NCBI GenBank assembly: GCA_016932295.1
Contig: JAFGDC010000162.1
Span: forward strand, 1 to 7,148
From: a candidate division CSSED10-310 bacterium
Lineage (GTDB): Bacteria > CSSED10-310 > JAFGDC01
Direction of reading: 5' to 3'
Length of the DNA stretch: 7,148 nt
Both the position numbers and the translations under genes were made by a program. This document shows positions 1 to 6,015 of the stretch, in pieces; position 1 is the stretch's first letter, and each line of letters opens with the position of its first letter. Below the pieces are notes generated by a model, which was given only the letters and a program-made list of their open reading frames with translations, searched no databases and was not told the DNA's origin.

Positions 1-465
1 ACCGCCGAGGAGATCCGCCGGAAGTGGGAAGCAGTGCTCGATGAGAACCAGGACCATGAGGAAGCGCTTGAGCGATTGTCGGATCTGCATCGCGACGCAG
101 ATGCGGATGAACGGGATCGACTGGCTGCGACATTGCTCAGGCTGGCGGAGCAGAAGCAGGGTCAGGGGGACCACCGGGAAGCGGCGGCGCTTGCCGGTCG
201 AATCCTCATCCTGGACCGCCAGCACCCCGATGCCCGCAGGCTGTTGGACAAGTCCATGGAAGCGCTGCGTGAAGAAAAGCGTGTCATCGAACTGGAAGAC
301 CTGGCCGAATTCCACCTTCGCCTGGAGCATTACGAATTGGCCCTGGAGATCTGGCGAACGGTGCTCTCCCTGACCAGAGAGGATACCGGTGTCCGCGCCA
401 GAATCGCCATGGTGGAGACGCTTCTCGAGCGGCACAGGCTACGGAGCGTAACGCCGGACGAGTAA
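1..465 (+). CDS. TPR-like repeat protein, C-terminal part (5' end outside window)
   Basis: The reading frame is open from base 1 with no upstream stop, so this is the last 154 residues of a longer protein. A GTG at 34 could act as a start, but the coding sense (TAEEIRRKWEA) continues above it and no ribosome binding site precedes it, so I call it partial. The product is almost wholly alpha-helical and charged, with at least three helix-turn-helix units that look like tetratricopeptide repeats: visible residues about 3-25 (KWEAVLDENQDHEEAL), 56-82 (GDHREAAALAG...HPDARRLL) and 98-150 (LAEFHLRLEHYELALEIW). The Ala/Leu spacing and the Asp/His-Pro turn are typical of TPRs. Such repeats mediate protein-protein contacts; nothing visible here shows a catalytic role or membrane segment. 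The missing N-terminus could carry another domain. The stop is TAA at 463. No convincing terminator follows, and the next gene begins 155 bases later. Fold call is fairly sure, function unknown. Confidence 0.75.
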   Translation, partial: TAEEIRRKWEAVLDENQDHEEALERLSDLHRDADADERDRLAATLLRLAEQKQGQGDHREAAALAGRILILDRQHPDARRLLDKSMEALREEKRVIELEDLAEFHLRLEHYELALEIWRTVLSLTREDTGVRARIAMVETLLERHRLRSVTPDE

Positions 466-539
466 TACCGCTCTAAGCGCCGGGCATTGAGGGACAGTTT
501 TTCACTACTGTTTCAAGGAAGAGTGCCTGGGTGGTTGCC

Positions 540-568
540 TTGACGGTCCTTATGCCATCTGTTAAAAA
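540..568 (+). promoter_or_regulatory. Probable sigma70-type promoter for khpA
   Basis: A TTGACG box at 540-545 (5 of 6 to the -35 consensus) is followed after 17 bases by TAAAAA at 563-568 (4 of 6 to TATAAT). TTAAAA one base earlier, or TATACA at 570-575 with a poorer -35, are alternatives. It lies in the 155-base gap between the TPR-like gene and khpA and would start transcription about 45 bases upstream of the khpA start codon. The match is moderate, so this is a plausible rather than certain site. Confidence 0.4.
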
Positions 569-620
569 CTATACATATGGTGGAGTTGAATAAAAGACTA
601 CAAGAGGAGGTGGTGGGCAC

Positions 621-854
621 GTGTTGAGAGATCTGGTCGAGGAAATGGTGAAAGCGATTGTGGATAACCCGGATGATGTCCATGTCAACGAGGTTTCCGG
701 AGAGCAGACAACGGTGATCGAATTGCGCGTGGCGCAGAGTGACATGGGGAAGGTGATAGGCAAACAGGGCAGAACTGCCAAAGCGATGCGGACGATTCTC
801 AACGCATCCGGAATGAAGATGGGACGCAGGTTCGAGTTGGAAATTATCGAGTAA
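621..854 (+). CDS. khpA: KhpA, single KH-domain RNA-binding protein
   Basis: This 77-residue protein is a stand-alone type II KH domain of the KhpA (YlqC) family, a small cytoplasmic RNA-binding protein. In Gram-positive bacteria KhpA partners with KhpB and influences mRNA stability and cell elongation; whether that holds here is unknown. The RNA-contacting GxxG loop is present as G47-K-Q-G50 within the family hallmark DMGKVIGKQGRTAKA, and the N-terminal half has the usual VDNPDDVHVNEV stretch. The length equals the normal family length. The start is a GTG; a strong Shine-Dalgarno sequence AGGAGGTG at 605-612 sits upstream, and an in-frame TAA at 591 rules out a longer N-terminus. In many bacteria this gene sits between rpsP and rimM in the rpsP-rimM-trmD-rplS operon; here none of those neighbours is next to it. 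It appears to be transcribed from the promoter near 540. Confidence 0.93.
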   Translation: MLRDLVEEMVKAIVDNPDDVHVNEVSGEQTTVIELRVAQSDMGKVIGKQGRTAKAMRTILNASGMKMGRRFELEIIE

Positions 855-872
855 TCAGCGGTGCGGATGCTT

Positions 873-901
873 TTGACAAGCTTCTTGTGGCAACTTATAA
901 T
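873..901 (+). promoter_or_regulatory. Perfect consensus sigma70 promoter
   Basis: TTGACA at 873-878 and TATAAT at 896-901 are both exact consensus hexamers separated by exactly 17 bases, the optimal spacing. The predicted transcription start is near 908, giving a 5' leader of about 75 bases before the ATG at 984. It begins only 19 bases after the khpA stop codon. A weak 5-bp stem (CTGGC 910-914 with GCCAG 934-938) would lie near the very 5' end of the transcript. No operator-like repeat overlaps the boxes, so high constitutive expression is the simplest reading. Confidence 0.88.
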
Positions 902-970
902 GGGCGTGTCTGGCAAGAGTCTTCGCGGATACAGCCAGTAGTACGATTTGTCAATCAAGGTGGAGCCGGT

Positions 971-978
971 GGAGGAGG
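971..978 (+). promoter_or_regulatory. Ribosome binding site fixing the start at 984
   Basis: GGAGGAGG ends five bases before the ATG at 984. The in-frame ATG at 948 has no comparable site and would put twelve charged residues ahead of the signal peptide, so this site decides the start. Confidence 0.8.
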
Positions 979-983
979 TTCAG

Positions 984-1574
984 ATGAGAGGGAAAATGAG
1001 TGCCGTAACGGCAGTGGCAGGGGCACTTCTGGTCATGTTCAACGCCGGCGCAGCATGGGCGTTCGACCTCAAGGACATCACCCTGCCCGAGGAAATGATG
1101 CAGAGCTTGGGAACCAGCGGATACGTCAGCGACAATCTGTCCCTGCCTCCCAGCATGCGATACGACAAGCACGAGAACGACTGGGTGGTGGAGCGGATCA
1201 AGGCGGTTGCCGGCTTCGCCAACGACCATGCCAGGAATCCAGGTGCGCCGTACATCATGCTGGCCGGCTATTACGACACGGACGTGACGTACGCTGCGGG
1301 AGGAACCTTCACCCTGATCGCCTATGTCATGGATATGGATGGGTATTCGGACATCGCATCCGTTGAGGTTCACTACATGTCGGCTCCCACCGGAGTCTAC
1401 TTGATGGATGACGGCAACAGCGGTGATTTCGGCGCCGGAGACTCGGTATTCGGTCTCTCCGTCACTATTCCTCCAAACACCCTTCCTCCTGACAGGTATC
1501 TCCTCGAACTGGTGGCCACCGACATGTCTGGCAACCAAAGCGATATATGGCCGTATCTCACCATCCATCCTTAA
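984..1574 (+). CDS. Small secreted protein with Ig-like/'AGD' extracellular domain
   Basis: The 196-residue product carries a clear Sec signal peptide: basic n-region (MRGK), hydrophobic core to about residue 22, and an AWA site with cleavage predicted after A26. The mature part, about 170 residues, has no other membrane segment. Its C-terminal half looks like a beta-sandwich module: a strand-rich stretch around TFTLIAYVMD, then the acidic loop DDGNSGDFGAGDSVFG at 142-157, then ELVATDMSGNQSD near the end. 'DDG..GD..AGD..F' followed by 'ATD.sGN.s' recurs in bacterial extracellular Ig-like domains, and the acidic loop may bind calcium (inference). I do not recognise a named family. The ATG at 984 is preferred over one at 948 because GGAGGAGG at 971-978 lies five bases upstream and the protein then begins directly with the signal peptide. 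Its own consensus promoter and terminator make it a one-gene unit, probably strongly expressed and exported. Confidence 0.85.
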   Translation: MRGKMSAVTAVAGALLVMFNAGAAWAFDLKDITLPEEMMQSLGTSGYVSDNLSLPPSMRYDKHENDWVVERIKAVAGFANDHARNPGAPYIMLAGYYDTDVTYAAGGTFTLIAYVMDMDGYSDIASVEVHYMSAPTGVYLMDDGNSGDFGAGDSVFGLSVTIPPNTLPPDRYLLELVATDMSGNQSDIWPYLTIHP

Positions 1575-1594
1575 TCGATATACAAGGTGATTGC

Positions 1595-1623
1595 ACGGGA
1601 GCATCCTGCTCCCGTTTTTTTTT
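1595..1623 (+). terminator. Strong intrinsic (Rho-independent) terminator
   Basis: ACGGGAGCA at 1595-1603 pairs perfectly with TGCTCCCGT at 1607-1615 across a three-base TCC loop, and the descending arm runs into nine consecutive T residues (1615-1623). It starts 20 bases after the stop of the secreted-protein gene. The T tract on the + strand gives it + orientation; the other strand has no T run at the matching place. Confidence 0.93.
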
Positions 1624-1658
1624 GAGAGCGCACGGATGCTGCGTGGGGGAGTGAACCG

Positions 1659-4226
1659 ATGGCTCGGAAAGGCTGTCTTCGTCTGTTCATGGCATTGTTG
1701 TCACTGGCGTGTGCCGTGACTCAGGGCGCGGTGCGGACCCATTATCTCGCCAACGGCATGCCCTGCCACCTGGCACAGGATCATACCGCGCCACTGGTTG
1801 CACTGATTACCGTGGTGCACTGTGGTTCCGCGTACGAATCTCCCGACCAGGTCGGGCTCACGCACCTCCTGGAACACCTGCTGTTCGATGGGACCGAAAA
1901 CCGATCGCAACAGCAACTCCAGGATGCAGTCGACGGGTTGGGCGGCTACTTCAATGCCTTCACCCGCAAGGAATACACGCTTTTCATGATCGTTGTCCCC
2001 GCCGCCTCTCTCGAGACCGCGGCGGAGATCCAGAACGACATGCTGTTTCATTCCGTCATCACCGAAGAGCAACTGGACAAGGAACGTAAGGTGGTGCTCG
2101 AGGAACTCGCCCGTGATCGCGATCGTCCCGGAAACGGTTACGCTGATCTAAGCGATAGACTCCTGTTCCGCGGTACCGCCTATGCCCATCCGGTGACCGG
2201 TGAGCCGGCCGTAGTGCGTGCCATTCCTCGCGCCGACCTGGAAAAATTCTACCGTGAGTTCTACCAACCGGCTAATGCCTTCACTGTCCTGGTTGGAGAT
2301 TTCGAAAATGACGCGGCGCTGGAGATTCTCGCCCGTCACCATGGCGCTGAACCGCCTGGTGCAACACCCCAGCGTGCGTTGCCGATGATCGGGGCATGGC
2401 CGGAAGGGAGCGTGATGGTGCGCAGGGTGCCGCTGGAGTCCCCCCGATTGAAGCTCTTCTTTCCGGTGCCGGAGACCGGCGATCCCGGGGTGCCGCTCAT
2501 GGATGTGGTGGTCGAGGTGTTGGGTGGTAATGGAGGGGTCCTGCACCGCCTGGCCGCGGCTGATCCCGATATTTCCGATCTCGATGCGTGGGTGGTTCGC
2601 TACCGGCACGCCGCCTACCTGGAAATCGCGGCGACTCTCACTGGACCCCTGCACGATGCGGCGGCGGCAAGGATAGTGGAACAGTTGAACGAAGTGCGCA
2701 CCGGTGGCTTCAATGAAGATGACGTGGCGGCGGCGCTCACCAGAATGCGGGTCGATCCCCTCTTCGATGGTGAGAGGTTCGATCATCGCGCCTGGGATTA
2801 TGCGGCCGCAGCCGTGGCAGGCGATGTTCGGACCAGGGATCGACTTCCCGATGTGCTCGACAGGATCACCATTGGGTCTCTCGCCTCCGTATCAGCTCGG
2901 TACCTCGATCCGGCGCGCATGATGCGGCTTGACCTGTTGCCCGAGGAAGCCGTAGTCGAACAATCTCCACAGCGTGAAATCAAGACTGGCGGGCTGACCC
3001 TGGCCAATGGTCTGCGGTTGATTACTCGTGAGAATCTCTACCGGGACTTGACCGCGGTCACTGTCCTGATTGGCGGCCGGAGCATGGGTGAAGGCCCCGG
3101 CGAAGCGGGTCTCGGTGATGTGGTGGCAAGGCTCCTGGAGAAAACGACGCCGCGTCGGGGAGGTAGTTTCGATGAAATACTCGCTGCTCACGGCATGCGG
3201 TTGCAGGTGACGGACGACCCCTACCTGCCGTTCGACGACTACTATTTCAGCCGGGATTACCTCACCATCCGCCTGGAGATGCCAGGAGTGGAGACTGCTC
3301 TCGGACTGGACCTGGTAGCGGACATGCTGCGAGCGACACGGTTTTCCCAAGACGCATTCGACCAGGTCAGGGAGGAGGCGCTGGCGGTTCTCCGTATGAT
3401 CGCGGACAAGGCATCGGTCAGAGCGGAACAGGTCATGCAGCAGTGCTTGTTTCCGGGCTCGGCTTTCGCTCATGCCATCCGCGGTACCGGGGAATCGCTG
3501 CGGGCGATGACCTTGACCCAGGCGATTCAATACCATGCGCGCGTGTTTCAACCAGGGAACACGGTAATCGCGGTGGTGGGCGCATGTGCTCCCGCAGTTG
3601 TTGAGGAAGCCGTGCGGTCGCGATTGGACGACTGGCGCGGCAGCGCCGGCATGCCGACTTCCGTTCCATCAGCGCAGGTGGCAACCGCCGAGCCGGTATT
3701 CGAGATCCTGGCAGGCACCCAGGCCACTATCCGGTTGACCCGTCCCCTTCCGCTGCATTCACTGAGGGATGAGGCGTCCGCCCTGGTACTCGCCCAGCTT
3801 CTTACCAATCAACTGGTGGCGGAGATCAGGGAACGTCACGGTTTGGCTTACTCTCTGGGAGCGGGGATGGAATTCACCAGCGGCGGTCCACTTCTGCATA
3901 TTTCGGTCACCACCAGGTCAGAAAATCGCCCGCAGGTCATGGCGATGATCTCTGCCGTGGTCGCCGATTTTTCCCGCCGGGGTATACAGCGGAAGGACCT
4001 GGAGCGAGCCAGCAATACCGTGTTAGGCCGCCGCTTGCGATATCGCCAGAGGCGGATCAACCAGGCGCATTTCCTGGCGCTGGCCGAGTTGATGGGTCGG
4101 GGCGCCGGGGCGGACGATGAGGTGACGGCTGCCGTCAGTCGTCTCGAACCTGCCGATGTGCGGGAATTGGCCGCTTTGATATCCGATCTTACGGGCTATG
4201 CAACGGTGGTGGCCGGTCCGGAATGA
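1659..4226 (+). CDS. Exported M16-family zinc metallopeptidase, two M16 halves in one chain
   Basis: This 855-residue protein belongs to peptidase family M16 (pitrilysin/insulinase, processing-peptidase-like), which encloses and cleaves peptides in a clam-shaped chamber. The inverted zinc motif HxxEH is H69-L-L-E72-H73, with E72 the catalytic base. The third zinc ligand is expected at E149 (or E148) in the segment KERKVVLEELARDRDRP. The order is: active M16 N-domain (about 25-185), M16 C-domain (about 190-420), second M16 N-like domain (about 445-600) and final M16 C-domain (about 605-850). In the second half the metal site is gone: D487-V-V-A490-R491 stands where HxxEH would be, as in the non-catalytic half of the family. 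The RxxxGLAY substrate-binding motif survives as R724-E-R-H-G-L-A-Y731. A hydrophobic N-terminus (residues 7-24) suggests Sec export, probably to the periplasm. The start is supported by GGGGGAG at 1645-1651. Its stop overlaps a possible ATG of the next gene, so it likely heads the operon. The substrate is unknown. Confidence 0.93.
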   Translation: MARKGCLRLFMALLSLACAVTQGAVRTHYLANGMPCHLAQDHTAPLVALITVVHCGSAYESPDQVGLTHLLEHLLFDGTENRSQQQLQDAVDGLGGYFNAFTRKEYTLFMIVVPAASLETAAEIQNDMLFHSVITEEQLDKERKVVLEELARDRDRPGNGYADLSDRLLFRGTAYAHPVTGEPAVVRAIPRADLEKFYREFYQPANAFTVLVGDFENDAALEILARHHGAEPPGATPQRALPMIGAWPEGSVMVRRVPLESPRLKLFFPVPETGDPGVPLMDVVVEVLGGNGGVLHRLAAADPDISDLDAWVVRYRHAAYLEIAATLTGPLHDAAAARIVEQLNEVRTGGFNEDDVAAALTRMRVDPLFDGERFDHRAWDYAAAAVAGDVRTRDRLPDVLDRITIGSLASVSARYLDPARMMRLDLLPEEAVVEQSPQREIKTGGLTLANGLRLITRENLYRDLTAVTVLIGGRSMGEGPGEAGLGDVVARLLEKTTPRRGGSFDEILAAHGMRLQVTDDPYLPFDDYYFSRDYLTIRLEMPGVETALGLDLVADMLRATRFSQDAFDQVREEALAVLRMIADKASVRAEQVMQQCLFPGSAFAHAIRGTGESLRAMTLTQAIQYHARVFQPGNTVIAVVGACAPAVVEEAVRSRLDDWRGSAGMPTSVPSAQVATAEPVFEILAGTQATIRLTRPLPLHSLRDEASALVLAQLLTNQLVAEIRERHGLAYSLGAGMEFTSGGPLLHISVTTRSENRPQVMAMISAVVADFSRRGIQRKDLERASNTVLGRRLRYRQRRINQAHFLALAELMGRGAGADDEVTAAVSRLEPADVRELAALISDLTGYATVVAGPE

Positions 4227-4233
4227 TCGAGGT

Positions 4234-4240
4234 GGAAGGG
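4234..4240 (+). promoter_or_regulatory. Ribosome binding site favouring the VWA gene start at 4250
   Basis: GGAAGGG lies nine bases upstream of ATG 4250. The alternative ATG at 4223 overlaps the peptidase stop (ATGA) but has only a weak G-rich sequence ahead of it. Starting at 4250 also gives a normal-length signal peptide. Confidence 0.55.
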
Positions 4241-4249
4241 AACACCCGG

Positions 4250-5200
4250 ATGAGTCGTATCGTGTCCGTGGTCTTGGTGGCAATGCTCGGAGCCTGCCGG
4301 GTCTGGGCCGGTGTCGCGGACGAGTGTGATCATACCGATAACGATCTGCAGTTCCTTTCGTTGGTGTACATAGTGGAAATCCCGCTGGTGGTGTGGGATG
4401 ACACAGGTGGGATGGTGTTGAATATAACGCGGGAGGATGTGGAGGTGAAGGAAAATGGCCAGCCGGTCCAGTTGGAGTCACTCCGCCAGGTTGATTTCGA
4501 GGATCTCTGGGTTGTACTGGTGATGGACGGCAGCCTGAGCACGAAGGATTTTCTCTGGGCTTTGCAAAAAGCCGCGGTGGAACTGGTGACGATGCTTCCG
4601 GCATATGCCCGGATAGCGGTCCTGGAATTTCGTCAGGATGCGCGGGTGGTGGTCCCGTTCACCGCCGATCGTCATATGGTGGAACAGGCTGTCAGGGGTA
4701 TTGAAGCCCTGGGCCGGACGGATGTGGTGGTTGGGATCGAGGCGGCGATCCGGCATTTGGGGGACAAGCCGGGCCGCCGGGCCGTAATGCTTTTTTCCGA
4801 TGGTATGCATGAGCCTGAACTGTGTGCCGGGAACCAGGTAGTCAAGGATATTGGGTTGTTGAGCCAGAGGGCAGCGGCCGCGGGCATCCGTGTGTACTCG
4901 GTGGCGCAGGGATACCCTTGTAACGAAGCCCTGCTGGAGAAAGTCGCGCACGGTACGGGAGGTTATTACCTGCACTTGTCGGCGCCCAACCTGCGCCGGG
5001 CGATTCAGCACATGGTCGTGGATCTCGCGCCATCGTATCTGGCAATCTACAGGGCTCCCCGCCTGCAGTTCGATGGTTCCTGGCACGAAGTGGCGGTCAC
5101 GAGCCGTCAGGGGAAATGGGATATCGCCCATAAACGTGGCTATTTCTTGAGTCTGGATGAGTTGGGTGAAACGATTCACACGCTTCCCGGAGGGAACTGA
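4250..5200 (+). CDS. Exported VWFA-related domain protein, possible lipoprotein
   Basis: From ATG 4250 this is a 316-residue von Willebrand factor A protein of the 'VWFA-related' type seen widely in Acidobacteriota. A short beta module (about 30-80) contains the typical 'D..G..v..it.edvevkEnGqpv' pattern and precedes the VWA domain (about 88-290). The metal-ion-dependent adhesion site is complete: D93-G-S95-L-S97, T157 and D184 in S-D-G, so divalent-metal-dependent binding of a protein partner is likely. The N-terminus is a signal peptide. L13-G-A-C16 fits a lipobox, which would anchor the protein by lipid at C16; cleavage by signal peptidase I after V-W-A20 is the alternative. Mature cysteines C26, C192 and C224 could form a disulfide, consistent with an extracytoplasmic location. 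The alternative start at 4223 would add nine residues and overlap the peptidase stop. Its position after the M16 gene suggests co-expression; the binding partner is unknown. Confidence 0.88.
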   Translation: MSRIVSVVLVAMLGACRVWAGVADECDHTDNDLQFLSLVYIVEIPLVVWDDTGGMVLNITREDVEVKENGQPVQLESLRQVDFEDLWVVLVMDGSLSTKDFLWALQKAAVELVTMLPAYARIAVLEFRQDARVVVPFTADRHMVEQAVRGIEALGRTDVVVGIEAAIRHLGDKPGRRAVMLFSDGMHEPELCAGNQVVKDIGLLSQRAAAAGIRVYSVAQGYPCNEALLEKVAHGTGGYYLHLSAPNLRRAIQHMVVDLAPSYLAIYRAPRLQFDGSWHEVAVTSRQGKWDIAHKRGYFLSLDELGETIHTLPGGN

Positions 5201-5232
5201 GGAGCCGCAGGTTTGATCTCCAGGAGGATTGG

Positions 5233-6015
5233 ATGGCCGGATTGGAAGGATTTTTAACCAATCGGATCGGTTTTGACATCTATTACAGATATAGCGGTGA
5301 TCCGGCGCCGCGCGGTGTTGTGGTCGCCTGCCATGGCATGTTCAGCCACCAGGGGAACAACGATGGCAAATATCATCTCCTTGCCATGGAGGGAGTGCGG
5401 CGAGGGTTCGGGGTGATGCGTTTCGATTTTACCGGCAGGGGCAGGAGCGATGGCACGTTCATCCATTCGACCCTGGGGCGCAGGATCCAGGACCTGGAGG
5501 ATGTTGTCGGGTTCATGACCGCGGAATCGATAGGAAGGTCAAAGCCGTTGTTCGTCGTCGGGAGCAGCATGGGGGGTGCCGTAGCCATCTGTTTTGCCGC
5601 CCGGCATGCCCGTCTGCTTCGAGGGCTTGTCACCTGGGCGGCGCCGGCGAATATGGCCTGGAATATGCAGTGTCTGAGTCCCACTCTTCATGCCCGGCTG
5701 AAAAACGGCAAGCCGGCAATGGTCATCGATCACGGCGCTGAATACCTGTTCACGCCTGGTTTTCTGGCCGATCTCGAGCAGCATGTCCCGGATCGTGATA
5801 TAACAGGTTCCGGCTTGGTTCCCAAGCTCCTTATTCACGGCGGCAGGGATCTGACGGTTGCGCCGGAGAACGCTGACCGCCTTTTCGCCGCTGCTCCCGA
5901 ATCCACGCGGCTGTTGCGTTATCCGGATTCGGATCATCGCTTCCTGGGCGATGAGGAGCAACTGATAAACGATACCTTGAGCTTCATGGAAGCCGTGGGC
6001 GGGTACTATGTCTGA
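5233..6015 (+). CDS. Alpha/beta hydrolase (serine hydrolase, S33/esterase-like)
   Basis: The 260-residue product has the full alpha/beta-hydrolase layout and no signal peptide or membrane segment, so it is probably cytoplasmic. The oxyanion-hole motif is H34-G-M-F; the RFDFTGRGRSDG segment (63-74) is the conserved strand-turn after it; the nucleophile is S112 in the elbow G110-S-S-M-G114; the acid is D206 in HGGRD; and the catalytic base is H235 in DSDHRF. A short cap-like insertion (about 140-185) separates the nucleophile and acid regions. The closest resemblance is to esterases and the 'serine aminopeptidase S33' hydrolases. The substrate cannot be told from sequence: carboxyl ester, thioester, lysolipid or peptide are all open. 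AGGAGG at 5222-5227 supports the ATG at 5233. It starts 32 bases after the VWA gene and its end overlaps the next start by 8 bases, so it is an internal operon gene. Confidence 0.92.
   Translation: MAGLEGFLTNRIGFDIYYRYSGDPAPRGVVVACHGMFSHQGNNDGKYHLLAMEGVRRGFGVMRFDFTGRGRSDGTFIHSTLGRRIQDLEDVVGFMTAESIGRSKPLFVVGSSMGGAVAICFAARHARLLRGLVTWAAPANMAWNMQCLSPTLHARLKNGKPAMVIDHGAEYLFTPGFLADLEQHVPDRDITGSGLVPKLLIHGGRDLTVAPENADRLFAAAPESTRLLRYPDSDHRFLGDEEQLINDTLSFMEAVGGYYV

Noticed and set aside
491..514. Hairpin GGGACAGT/ACTGTTTC after the TPR-like gene as a terminator
   Set aside because: The stem has only five contiguous Watson-Crick pairs plus two G-T wobbles, and no T run follows it.
570..575. TATACA as the -10 box of the khpA promoter
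   Set aside because: It is 24 bases from the good TTGACG box, too far, and the hexamer at the proper distance (TCCTTA) is a poor -35 match.
577..627. Short upstream frame of 16 codons (MVELNKRLQEEVVGTC) overlapping the khpA start
   Set aside because: It has no ribosome binding site, lies at or next to the predicted transcription start, and its second half is simply the khpA Shine-Dalgarno region read as codons.
951..1604. Long minus-strand frame of 217 codons opposite the secreted-protein gene
   Set aside because: Low-complexity His/Val/Arg-rich shadow of a clearly coding plus-strand gene; it has no recognisable motif and would cross the terminator stem.
1689..1715. Lipobox at the N-terminus of the M16 peptidase (S-L-A-C18)
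   Set aside because: The -3 position is serine rather than Leu/Val/Ile, so the lipobox consensus is not met; an ordinary signal peptide or anchor is more likely.
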